Below, piece by piece: positions 8,141 through 16,104 of a stretch of 38,321 nucleotides of DNA (the first letter of the stretch is position 1; every line of letters begins with the position of its first letter). Position numbers and translations under genes: made by a program. This DNA comes from Gammaproteobacteria bacterium (lineage in GTDB: Bacteria; Pseudomonadota; Gammaproteobacteria; UBA1113). The notes beneath the pieces were generated by a model, which was not told the DNA's origin, did not search any database, and saw only the letters and a program-made list of their open reading frames with translations. The stretch is taken from positions 1-38,321 of the forward strand of contig JAJFKI010000070.1 in assembly GCA_021773295.1 (NCBI GenBank). The letters run 5' to 3'.

Positions 8141-9331
8141 TTACAATTCGCTGTATAAGCCGATGAAAATAAGGATAAACGTCACCGAAAATGATATCAC
8201 CAGTGCTGCTTTGCCACCGAAGACGCGGTAGTCTCCCACAATTTGCTTACTATAACGACCGCGCCACGCCATCAAGCTTGGCAATAATGCTAAGAGTATC
8301 AAACAAAAAGTCCCGGCGTAATTCAAGGCATGAATAAATAAGCCCGGCCAAAAGACGACTAACACTAAGGGTGGTATGAACGTAACGCTGTAGACCAATA
8401 AACTGCCCCAACCCACTTTCGCTGTACGCAAACCATCGGCGAAAAAGTCCGATAAACTCATGGCCACGCCTAAGAAAGAGGTGGCGACACAAATCGACGT
8501 GAAAAAGCGTGCGATCTCTGTAATCCAAGTGTTCTGAATAAACCTAGCAATATCCACCATTAATTCACTGGTGACATGGCCAGACAAATACGCATGGCGT
8601 AAACCATGTTCGCCTTCTAAGGGCAGTGATCCTAAGATTGCCATGTCCCAGAAGATATAACAAATTAACGGCACTATCGAACCCATCAAAATCACTAAAC
8701 GTAGCTTTTTAGCATCGCTATTAAAATAAGCACGCAAGGTCGGTAACACCGTGGCATAACCAAAAGACGTCACCATCAACATCAACGTCGACCATACATA
8801 ATGCGGTTTACCTTCTTGTAAATGTGGCAGCTTGACTTGAGTTAACACCAGAGCAACTAATAAAAAGAAAGAACTGAGTTTTAACAACATGAGCAAACGA
8901 TTGACATAATCAATCGAGCGGGTACCGCGATACACGACAAAGCCGAAAATACAGGTAAAGACTAAGGCATCTGCCCAGGGCACGCTGTGAAAGCCTACGA
9001 GACCTAATAAGCTCCCTAAGACGTCCGCACCGCCTGAAATATACGCCGCAAGCAATGAGTAAAGTAATAATAAATAACTAACCCAAGCAACGACCTGGCC
9101 CCAGAGGCCTAAGGTCACGCGCGCCATGGAAATGATATTGCTATTTTCAGGGAGCCACAGATTCACTTCGAGGATTAACAAGGCATTGAAGGTCATCAAT
9201 AACCAGATAAAAAACAGCGCAATTGATGAGGTAACAAACCCGGTAGGCGCAACCGTGGCCGGCAAGGCTAAAATCCCCGCACCGATAGAGGTTCCGATAA
9301 TTAATAAAATACCGCCGATCAGTTTGCCCAT
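8141..9331 (-). CDS. Aromatic amino acid permease, HAAAP family (TyrP/Mtr-like)
   Basis: 396 residues, typical of the hydroxy/aromatic amino acid permease family, with about 11 hydrophobic segments. The N-terminus IGGILLIIGTSIGAGILALPA carries the conserved unwound-helix G-T-S-I-G-A-G-I-L-A-L-P motif of this fold. FNALLILEVNLWLPENSNIISMAR also fits TyrP. It would import tyrosine, tryptophan or phenylalanine by proton symport across the inner membrane. Legionella and Coxiella relatives carry several such paralogs, so the exact substrate cannot be given. The start has AAGGA 7 nt upstream. It is divergent from the 856-residue gene and has its own promoter. Confidence 0.85.
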   Translation of the reverse strand: MGKLIGGILLIIGTSIGAGILALPATVAPTGFVTSSIALFFIWLLMTFNALLILEVNLWLPENSNIISMARVTLGLWGQVVAWVSYLLLLYSLLAAYISGGADVLGSLLGLVGFHSVPWADALVFTCIFGFVVYRGTRSIDYVNRLLMLLKLSSFFLLVALVLTQVKLPHLQEGKPHYVWSTLMLMVTSFGYATVLPTLRAYFNSDAKKLRLVILMGSIVPLICYIFWDMAILGSLPLEGEHGLRHAYLSGHVTSELMVDIARFIQNTWITEIARFFTSICVATSFLGVAMSLSDFFADGLRTAKVGWGSLLVYSVTFIPPLVLVVFWPGLFIHALNYAGTFCLILLALLPSLMAWRGRYSKQIVGDYRVFGGKAALVISFSVTFILIFIGLYSEL

Positions 9332-9400
9332 GTTAAGTCCTTGTTTGCCTTAGGTTTTTAGTAGCACTCGCAAATTTTAATTTTTGCCTTAAAAATCAGC

Positions 9401-9428
9401 AGTTTACTTTAGTGGCAGGGGAAGTCAA
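9401..9428 (-). promoter_or_regulatory. Promoter of the amino acid permease
   Basis: On the minus strand there is TTGACT (9423-9428), a 16-nt spacer and TAAACT (9401-9406). The start codon lies about 70 nt downstream at 9331. This promoter, together with the PmrA-like element at 9494, fills the 338-bp gap between the divergent genes; no small gene is seen there. Confidence 0.5.
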
Positions 9429-9493
9429 GAGGGTATACTCCCAAAATACAATAGGTAGTTTAAGAAAAAAATTTCATGCTGGCTTGATTTTCC

Positions 9494-9526
9494 CTTAATA
9501 TTGCCTTAATTTTATACGCCTACACT
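9494..9526 (+). promoter_or_regulatory. PmrA-type element and -10 of the 856-residue gene
   Basis: Reads CTTAA-TA-TT-GC-CTTAA (9494-9509), an exact match to the tandem CTTAA-N2-TT-N2-CTTAA element described for PmrA-controlled Dot/Icm genes in Legionella and Coxiella. It is followed 11 nt later by a TACACT -10 (9521-9526). The element would sit over the -35 region, as expected for an OmpR-family activator. The predicted leader is about 137 nt. A second, weaker hexamer pair (9580-9585 and 9601-9606, 15-nt spacer) lies closer to the gene. Match: seen. PmrA binding: inferred from family knowledge. Confidence 0.6.
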
Positions 9527-9669
9527 GTAGTTACTCTATTCATTATATTGAATGTTACATGATTGAAACAAAAAAGTGATTGTATTTGTACAAGTTTTTT
9601 TATAGTATGTGGTAATAATTAAAACATGATAGAAGACAGGTATTAAAGTTAGTAAATTGGGGGTATCTT

Positions 9670-12240
9670 ATGGCAGATACAAAAATTGGACAAACTATTG
9701 ACACAATCAAAGCTGCTTACGACCCAAAGGTTATTGCGGCCTATGAAACATTGAAAAAAAGTCATGTGCTTCCTCTTTATATTCCCAAAGATCACTTATC
9801 TGGTTTTCTAGACTTAATGTGCCAACTGCCAAAAGATGATGATGGCAATGTAGTGCCCGAGCGTTTAAATCACTTTAAACAAACCCTCACTGATGCCAAA
9901 ACCATTACCAATATTCTTGAACAAATTCTTAAACAAACAGCTGGCAAATTTACGCTAAAGAACCTAACGCCAATTATCACTGCGCTTGTGAATACATTCC
10001 TCTCCATGAGGCTCCATTTGTCTCATGCCTTTAATCACCGGCTGCAGGACGACAATGCAGAGATGATTGGTACACTTGTGGGGCTTGGGCTAAATAGCTT
10101 GCAGGCTCATCAATACGCTGGCTGGCTTCACGGTATCGAAGAATTCCTAGCAGGACACGATAATCTTATTATCCGCGCCCCCATCAAAACTGAAGCCATT
10201 TTAAGAAAACCACTAGAAGAAGCTGTACCGGGTGATTTAACTAATCTTACAGATAGGCAATACCATGATGCTGATATCTCAGGCATTATTTATTCAAAAC
10301 TACTGCCTCCACTAGAAGCATTTTTTAACACTGCCGATTTGGTCGTTGCAAAGCTAACCAATGCACAGCGCGCAACTATTAAAGACCATACCGCATTGAA
10401 AAAACATTTTTTCACTAAACTCTCTGTTGAGCAATTACAACAATTATTCACTAATGATGAAATACTCGCATTTTTAAATGAACACAAAGACTGGATCACT
10501 AAAGTCATTGCAAAAAAAGCAGCTATGTTGAATGTGAACTGGGCCAAACAACACGTAATGGAGCGCCTGATTCAGTTCGAGTTTACGTTTGTCAATAAGC
10601 ATAAAGCTGATTTAGAAGCCGCTCGATTCATTGAAGACAACGCCGAGTGGATGTTGTCTCCTGGCACAGGTTTCAATAGAGACGCTAAGTTAAAAGCTGC
10701 AATACTAATTTACCCTGAATGGGTTAAATCAAACAGTGATGCCATGCTGACTGTATTATCAAGACTTCCGCATAGCTTTTTATCATCTAAAGGCCGCAGC
10801 GACACACTAAGATTATCACTCTATATTCACAATTACACCCATGCGGTATGTGAACACGCCTTTGTGAATGCAGCATTGATTAACTCGACTACTATCATAG
10901 AACAAAAAACAGCTGCTGAAATTAAACAGTATTGTGATAAAATCACCCATGACCGTACGCCTCAACAAGTTACTCAAGCCCTCGCACAAGCACTTGTATT
11001 GCGACCCTATGAAACCGAGCGTTATACTGGTAACGAAAAAGAAGATCTTGCGTCCCTTGCTTACTTTAAGCAACTGTTGTTATCTGCCGAGTGGCCTAGA
11101 GAAACTGGTGGCGCTGTGGTAGAAGGCAAAACATTAAGTGCTGCTGCTTTTAGTGTATTTGAAAAAATTGAGCGTCAAGAGCAGAAGCTGCATTTAGCTC
11201 GCTTGGTGAATGCTGAAATTCGTCGCTATGAAGAACATTTGGAAGAGATTTTAGTTAAAGCATGTGATGAGCACTTTGATATCTTTATGCAAAATGGTGG
11301 ATATATAAAGAACCTAGGTGTTGAAAAAGGAAGAGCGCGATATAATCTCGACCGTATTGTCACAGATACCCTAGAGATACTGACTAATGGCCGTGTGTCT
11401 GGAAATGCGCCTCGTAATCCGTCCACACAACCCACAGTTAAATTAACTGATCATGCTAGGTTAGCCAATGTCGCGCGTCGTTCCAGAGACTTTAGGCTTG
11501 CTTGCGCGAAGCTTGGTGAACTAAAGCGAGTCAGAAATGCGGTTAGTTACACGAATGAAACGCGCACAGGACCTAATGAAGAGACGCTTGATAACACTAT
11601 CATCAATACCAGAGGCGCACTGCAAACTGCTAAACCTATTTTAGAGAAACATCGCGATGGCTTTTTCACGCGCCTAGTGAAAGGTTTCGCTTATGCGGTA
11701 GCCTTTGTGTTTACATTAGGTCAATCTGAAAAAATTAAGAAAGGTGTGTTTGGTGCAAAAGGCCGACTTGCCCATGATCATATTTTAGCGAAGGTGAATG
11801 CGCCTGTAACACCGCTGACTGAAAAAACGCTGATTACAGCACCCGCAGTTACTGCTGATCCCATTCTGCTTGTCGAAGAAGAGAATGTGAAAGCAGCGCA
11901 CAAAGATGCCTTAGCTGAAGATGAAGATCCCTCAGTAGCGATTGCCGCAAGCTCACTCACGTTGGTAGACTCTTCTATCGAGTCAGAAAGTTTATCGGGT
12001 AGTGAGACAAGTGATGAAGAAGTTGACGAGAATGAATCTCCGCTTACTGTTGCGGTAAAAGACCCAGCAGCTGCTAGTGAAGCAAATGGTAAGAGTCGCC
12101 CGTCAGCAACACCCAATCCTGCCACAGTACACGGTACGACCTTTGCAACACCCACTAGTTGTGGAGCAGAGGTACTACGCGTACGCGAAGAACAAGCTCG
12201 AAGAGGCATTCATACGCCACCGACACGCATTATCCGATGA
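9670..12240 (+). CDS. Large effector-like protein of unknown function
   Basis: 856 residues with no recognised domain. Most of it (1-650) looks alpha-helical and soluble. A short hydrophobic stretch, GFAYAVAFVFTLG, lies near 670-685 just after HRDGFFTRLVK and could be a membrane anchor or amphipathic helix. The C-terminal ~150 residues are low-complexity: an acidic/Ser segment (SIESESLSGSETSDEEVDENE) and a Pro/Thr/Ala tail ending TPPTRIIR. There is no signal peptide. The ATG at 9670 is preceded by GGGGG 7-8 nt upstream. The PmrA-type promoter, large size, lack of bacterial homologs known to me and acidic disordered tail together suggest a type IV-secreted effector. It is convergent with the 369-residue gene. 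Confidence 0.6.
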   Translation: MADTKIGQTIDTIKAAYDPKVIAAYETLKKSHVLPLYIPKDHLSGFLDLMCQLPKDDDGNVVPERLNHFKQTLTDAKTITNILEQILKQTAGKFTLKNLTPIITALVNTFLSMRLHLSHAFNHRLQDDNAEMIGTLVGLGLNSLQAHQYAGWLHGIEEFLAGHDNLIIRAPIKTEAILRKPLEEAVPGDLTNLTDRQYHDADISGIIYSKLLPPLEAFFNTADLVVAKLTNAQRATIKDHTALKKHFFTKLSVEQLQQLFTNDEILAFLNEHKDWITKVIAKKAAMLNVNWAKQHVMERLIQFEFTFVNKHKADLEAARFIEDNAEWMLSPGTGFNRDAKLKAAILIYPEWVKSNSDAMLTVLSRLPHSFLSSKGRSDTLRLSLYIHNYTHAVCEHAFVNAALINSTTIIEQKTAAEIKQYCDKITHDRTPQQVTQALAQALVLRPYETERYTGNEKEDLASLAYFKQLLLSAEWPRETGGAVVEGKTLSAAAFSVFEKIERQEQKLHLARLVNAEIRRYEEHLEEILVKACDEHFDIFMQNGGYIKNLGVEKGRARYNLDRIVTDTLEILTNGRVSGNAPRNPSTQPTVKLTDHARLANVARRSRDFRLACAKLGELKRVRNAVSYTNETRTGPNEETLDNTIINTRGALQTAKPILEKHRDGFFTRLVKGFAYAVAFVFTLGQSEKIKKGVFGAKGRLAHDHILAKVNAPVTPLTEKTLITAPAVTADPILLVEEENVKAAHKDALAEDEDPSVAIAASSLTLVDSSIESESLSGSETSDEEVDENESPLTVAVKDPAAASEANGKSRPSATPNPATVHGTTFATPTSCGAEVLRVREEQARRGIHTPPTRIIR

Positions 12241-12249
12241 TTTCCCACA

Positions 12250-12265
12250 CTGTCATTACTGACAG
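12250..12265. terminator. Small hairpin between convergent genes
   Basis: CTGTCA-TTAC-TGACAG is a perfect 6-bp stem with a 4-nt loop, in the 53-bp gap between two convergent genes. It lacks a T-run on either side, so intrinsic termination is uncertain. Confidence 0.3.
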
Positions 12266-12293
12266 GGCTAATCCCCGAAGATAACAATAAAAC

Positions 12294-13403
12294 TCAAGGC
12301 TGATTTTCAGGGCTTATATCAGGGCCTGGTCTCATATCTTTTGACGATTGTTCAATCACTTGATCAAACAAAAATTGAATTTGATTGGTTTGCAATTTGT
12401 TAAAGGATTGAAATAATTTTAATTCATCCATTGCTTGATACATATCTGCCATTTGCATTTTTAATGCTTGTGCATTGTGCCATTGATAGGTTTTATCATA
12501 AAAATCCACTTTGCCCTCCGTAGGATTATCCAGCATGACTTTCAGACATTCCAAGGCATTGGTTTTTAAATCGATGATTTTCACAAAACCATACATTTTA
12601 AGTTTATTTCTATATTTGATAATGGCTTTGTCTAAGATTGTGGATAATTGTTCACGGCTTTCGATGATAGGTCGCTGGTAAAACGTGGTTTTTATAGTTT
12701 GATACACTTTGGGTTCACTAACAGGTGCTTCTGCTTGCAGTACTGGCTCTGGCTTGGGCGCTGGTTTTTTATTATCGGCACTGTATTTCTTCCATGCACC
12801 TGCAAAGGCCGCTGCACCTATGACGAAAGCTGTCACCGTCGCCACAGCCGTCATGGCAAGATGTGCCACTTTGTTTAAACCAACAGCGACACCTAATACT
12901 AAAGCAACACCGGTGGCAAGGGCAAACATTCTGGCTTGTTTTTTGTGATAATCCCTTGATTCATCAGACGCCTCTTTCGAGAGAAGTTTATAAGAATGAT
13001 AAAAGGTTTTGCCCGCACTGTAGAAAATCGCACCGACACCCGAAATCACTGACAATATCGGCATTGATGCCCCTACGGTAAGCGCCGTGAAAAAACTAAC
13101 GCCCGCCATCATAACCACAAAGCCTTTAAATAAAACATCTGCGACCCTAGAACCAACATATTTATTTTCATGGAATAATTCATAGGTTGAAAAAGACCAA
13201 CCGATAATAGCAACTGCTAATAATGCCGGTTTAAAAATGGGGGATAAAGCAATTAAATAAGGTACCAAGGCAGGATTCATCGCTAGATAAATTAATATCG
13301 TAAAAATAGGTAATCGAATAAAACTAGACGAAATATTTAAAGCATGGAATAGGTTTTTCCATTTCTTTTTAGATGTCGGCACACTCGCCATTTCATTACT
13401 CAT
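12294..13403 (-). CDS. Multi-pass membrane protein, effector-like, unknown function
   Basis: 369 residues. After a basic N-terminus (SKKKWKNLFHAL) come two hydrophobic pairs: ~30-75 (IRLPIFTILIYLAM, PALLAVAIIGWSF) and ~88-130 (GFVVMMAGVSFFTALTVG, ILSVISGVGAIFYSA). A further Ala/Val-rich pair lies at ~158-205 (ALATGVALVLGVAVGL, TAVATVTAFVIGAAAFAGAW). A Pro/Lys linker (NKKPAPKPEPVLQAEAPVSEP) separates this from a soluble ~150-residue C-terminal domain rich in Lys, Met and Gln. There is no recognised family. It resembles host-membrane-inserted effectors in layout: paired hydrophobic hairpins plus a cytosolic domain. Its promoter carries a PmrA-like element with the same 11-nt spacing to the -10 as the convergent 856-residue gene. 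The Shine-Dalgarno is weak. Confidence 0.55.
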   Translation of the reverse strand: MSNEMASVPTSKKKWKNLFHALNISSSFIRLPIFTILIYLAMNPALVPYLIALSPIFKPALLAVAIIGWSFSTYELFHENKYVGSRVADVLFKGFVVMMAGVSFFTALTVGASMPILSVISGVGAIFYSAGKTFYHSYKLLSKEASDESRDYHKKQARMFALATGVALVLGVAVGLNKVAHLAMTAVATVTAFVIGAAAFAGAWKKYSADNKKPAPKPEPVLQAEAPVSEPKVYQTIKTTFYQRPIIESREQLSTILDKAIIKYRNKLKMYGFVKIIDLKTNALECLKVMLDNPTEGKVDFYDKTYQWHNAQALKMQMADMYQAMDELKLFQSFNKLQTNQIQFLFDQVIEQSSKDMRPGPDISPENQP

Positions 13404-13483
13404 GATGTTTCAACTCACTTTCAAAGACTTAGAAGCTGATCGCTTCCTTTAATCTTAATACGACAGGTTCATAATTACCAATT

Positions 13484-13516
13484 ATTATATGTGCTTGGTA
13501 TTAAGGGAATATGAAT
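13484..13516 (-). promoter_or_regulatory. PmrA-like element and -10 of the 369-residue gene
   Basis: On the minus strand ATTCA-TA-TT-CC-CTTAA (13501-13516) is followed after 11 nt by a perfect TATAAT (13484-13489). The second half-site, the central TT and the spacing match the element at 9494; the first half-site matches only 3 of 5. A 5' leader of roughly 75 nt results. Confidence 0.45.
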
Positions 13517-13528
13517 TACCCGCATTGG

Positions 13529-13552
13529 AAGGCTCAGAGCCGGGATGACGGT
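13529..13552. repeat. Intergenic palindromic repeat, GTCATCC type, copy 2
   Basis: Contains GGCTC-A-GAGCC (13531-13541) followed by GGATGACGG (13543-13551), the reverse complement of the CCGTCATCC core of the copy at 2200. It sits between the 369-residue gene and the 3' end of ubiI. Confidence 0.5.
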
Positions 13553-13568
13553 GGGGGAAAAGACAATA

Positions 13569-14759
13569 TTAATCACCCCCCATCGCTTGTTTAATGATGA
13601 TATTCTTTAATGGGCTGCAGCTGTTTGTTACGTTTAAACCCATATTACGTAGCATTTTCACTGGCGCTAACTCGCTGCCGAATAACTGTTTAAAACCACT
13701 CATGGCAGCGATCATCAGTTTGTTTTCACCTTTTCTGGCGCGCTCATAACGGCGTAAAATGATATGCTTGGCATAGTTTTGTTGTTTTGCCAGTGCGGTT
13801 TTGATGACTCGAGATAATTCATAAGCATCCGCAATGCCTAAGTTAACACCTTGGCCTGCCAACGGATGAATCGTGTGAGCAGCATCGCCTATCAAAGCAA
13901 TATTGGGCTGCGTATACGTTTTTGCATGGCGCATAAAAAGTGGGAAGCTAACGCGGCGGCCGGTTTGCTCGATGTTTCCTAAACGATGATCAAAGGCATG
14001 TGCTAATGCCTGTTTAAAGCTATCTTCTTCTAAGGAAACTAAGTAATCCGCTTTATCCGGCGTACATGACCAAACAATTGAGCATTGATGTTTATCCTGT
14101 AACGGTAAAAAGGCTAAGGGCCCCGTCGGTAAAAAACGTTGCCAGGCCGTTAATTGATGTGGTTTTTCTGTAACGACCGTGGCGACAATGGCTTTGTGTT
14201 CATAAGCACGTTGTTTTAATTGAATATGGCATTGTTGTCTTACCCATGAGTTTGCGCCATCAGCACCAACCACCAGCGTTGCCTGCAAAGTGCCTGATTC
14301 AGTTTGCAAAGTAATACCGTCATTATTTTTTTTAAGCGCCGTTAAGGTTTCAGGGGCTTTAAAATGAATATTGTCAAAGCTTCGCAAACGTTTTTGCAAC
14401 GCATAGAGGATGACATCGTTTTCAATAATATGGCCTAAGGCAGGCTCGCCAATATCGGCACTATCAAATTTAATTTCACCATTGCCCTCACTGTCCCACA
14501 CTTGCATGCGCCGATAAGGGCTAACACGAAGCTCGCCCATGGTTTGCCAACAAGCAATTTTCTCAAATAATTTTTGTGAACGCTTGCTAATCGCACTCAC
14601 CCGCATTGGATAATCGACTAGCTGGATATCATCGCTAATGGGTCGGCTATCAATAATCGCGATAGATAAATCTAAATCCGCCAAACAATTGGCAAAGCTT
14701 AAACCCACCATGCCAGCACCGATAATAGCAATATCATACGTGTTATTCATCAAGGGCAA
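13569..14759 (-). CDS. ubiI: UbiI-type FAD-dependent ubiquinone biosynthesis hydroxylase
   Basis: 396 residues of the UbiH/UbiF/UbiI/COQ6 flavoprotein monooxygenase family. N-terminal FAD Rossmann motif IAIIGAGMVGLSFANCLADL, the middle DG motif VVGADGANSWVRQQ, and the C-terminal GD motif ALIGDAAHTIHPLAGQGVNLGIADAYEL. The GDAAHTIHPLAGQGVNLG form matches UbiI (VisC, C5 hydroxylase) better than UbiH. It acts on the polyprenylated ring in aerobic ubiquinone synthesis, probably in the Ubi complex. Its start overlaps the 3' end of ubiH by 17 nt, so the two are translationally linked. UbiF or a broad-specificity hydroxylase cannot be excluded. Confidence 0.75.
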   Translation of the reverse strand: MPLMNNTYDIAIIGAGMVGLSFANCLADLDLSIAIIDSRPISDDIQLVDYPMRVSAISKRSQKLFEKIACWQTMGELRVSPYRRMQVWDSEGNGEIKFDSADIGEPALGHIIENDVILYALQKRLRSFDNIHFKAPETLTALKKNNDGITLQTESGTLQATLVVGADGANSWVRQQCHIQLKQRAYEHKAIVATVVTEKPHQLTAWQRFLPTGPLAFLPLQDKHQCSIVWSCTPDKADYLVSLEEDSFKQALAHAFDHRLGNIEQTGRRVSFPLFMRHAKTYTQPNIALIGDAAHTIHPLAGQGVNLGIADAYELSRVIKTALAKQQNYAKHIILRRYERARKGENKLMIAAMSGFKQLFGSELAPVKMLRNMGLNVTNSCSPLKNIIIKQAMGGD

Positions 14760-15966
14760 CTCCTCTTGCTAAGCGTGAACTATGGCCACTCGACCCCATG
14801 CCATAGCGTGCAAATAATTTTTTTGCCATGGGCATGACATCCAATCCCACCATACCAAGATTACGTATCCATGTAAGTGGTTTCACATCGTTGGTAAAAA
14901 GTTTCACTAAGCCATCGGAAAATTGAATGGTTTTTCGTTGATCTTGTTGGCGCAATTCATAATAGTGCTTTAGTAAGTGTTCATCATGCAATGGTTTACC
15001 AGCCAAATAAAAGTCTGCAATGACTTCTGCCAAAAATGCTGCGTCTCGTAAGCCTAAATTAAACCCTTGCGCCGCGATGGGATGTAAATTATGGGCCGCA
15101 TTACCAATGATAACAATGCCAGGTTTATACTGCTCTGTCGCTGTGATTAAGCGCAGTGGAAACATCACTCGCTGACCGATTTTTTCAAAACGGCCTAGGC
15201 GGTAGCCAAACCATTGGCTGAGTAACTCTAAAAATTCTGTATCCGATAAAGATTCCATAAAGTTTTTTTGTACTTTTGGAATAGCGCATACCAAGGTAAC
15301 TCTATTTTCACCTAAGGGTAATAACGCCAAGGGGCCATGTGGTGTGAATCGTTCGTAGGCAATATTTTTATGATCCCGATTAATTGAAATATTAGCAACA
15401 ATGGCATATTGCTGATAATCGCTGTCTTTGGTGGGAAGCGCCAGCATGTTTCGAATGGGCGATAGGGTGCCATCAGCAGCAATGACTAAGTCGGCTTGGA
15501 GATCATCGGCATCTACCAGGTTTAACTGCCACTGCTTATCCACACGCTTGAGTTTGGTCACCGTTGCTGGTGTGATTCGTTGTACTTGAGGTAACTGTGC
15601 TAATGCTTCTGACAATAGTAATAATAATTTCGGAATTTCGATAACATAACCTAATGTCTTTAGATACACTTGCTGCGCTTTGATCCTAGTAAAACCAAAT
15701 TGCCCTTTCTCTGATACATGCACTTGTTCAATAGCACTGGCACATTGTTGAATGGCTGGTAACAAATCTAGTGACTGAAAAATTTGACAAGAACTGTGAG
15801 CTAATGCCACTGAGCGCGCATCATAACTGGCTTGCACTTGAGTCACAGGCGGCACTTGGTCAATCAAAGCAATGGTGACATTCAAATTAGCTTTTGCCAA
15901 AGCCACGGCCAAACTCGCCCCAACTAAGCCGCCGCCGACGATTGCAATATCATAATGTCTACTCAT
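14743..15966 (-). CDS. ubiH: UbiH, 2-polyprenyl-6-methoxyphenol hydroxylase
   Basis: 407 residues. FAD-binding IAIVGGGLVGASLAVALAKA at the N-terminus, DG motif VIAADGTLSPIRNML in the middle, and IIGNAAHNLHPIAAQGFNLGLRDAAFLAEVI near the C-terminus. The GNAAxxLHPIAxQGFNLGLRD form is characteristic of UbiH, which hydroxylates C1 of the ring in ubiquinone synthesis. It lies in the conserved order ygfB-pepP-ubiH-ubiI seen in enterobacteria, except that pdxB is placed between pepP and ubiH. The 133-bp gap to pdxB holds part of a palindromic repeat and may include a separate promoter. Confidence 0.85.
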   Translation of the reverse strand: MSRHYDIAIVGGGLVGASLAVALAKANLNVTIALIDQVPPVTQVQASYDARSVALAHSSCQIFQSLDLLPAIQQCASAIEQVHVSEKGQFGFTRIKAQQVYLKTLGYVIEIPKLLLLLSEALAQLPQVQRITPATVTKLKRVDKQWQLNLVDADDLQADLVIAADGTLSPIRNMLALPTKDSDYQQYAIVANISINRDHKNIAYERFTPHGPLALLPLGENRVTLVCAIPKVQKNFMESLSDTEFLELLSQWFGYRLGRFEKIGQRVMFPLRLITATEQYKPGIVIIGNAAHNLHPIAAQGFNLGLRDAAFLAEVIADFYLAGKPLHDEHLLKHYYELRQQDQRKTIQFSDGLVKLFTNDVKPLTWIRNLGMVGLDVMPMAKKLFARYGMGSSGHSSRLARGVALDE

Positions 15967-16080
15967 TATTCACTCCAAATCCAAAGTCACAAACATTGGC
16001 ATTCATACATTCTATTTCTTCTCCCCATGCGGGCCAAAGATTCAACATAATTTTAGCGAGTTTCGTCTTTTATTTCAGGC

Positions 16081-16104
16081 GTTGAACCGGGATGACGGTT
16101 CAAC
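16081..16104. repeat. Intergenic palindromic repeat, GTCATCC type, copy 3, at the pdxB stop
   Basis: GTTGAACC-GGGATGAC-GGTTCAAC has perfect 8-bp arms. It contains the GGATGACGG core (16090-16098) shared with the copies near 2200 and 13543. It overlaps the last codons and stop of pdxB (stop at 16100-16102). The hairpin could act as an mRNA 3'-end stabiliser. Confidence 0.55.

Noticed and set aside
11778..12209. 143-codon open frame antisense to the 3' end of the 856-residue gene
   Set aside because: It is a shadow of the Ser/Ala/Thr-rich coding tail on the plus strand; no ribosome site or family pattern.
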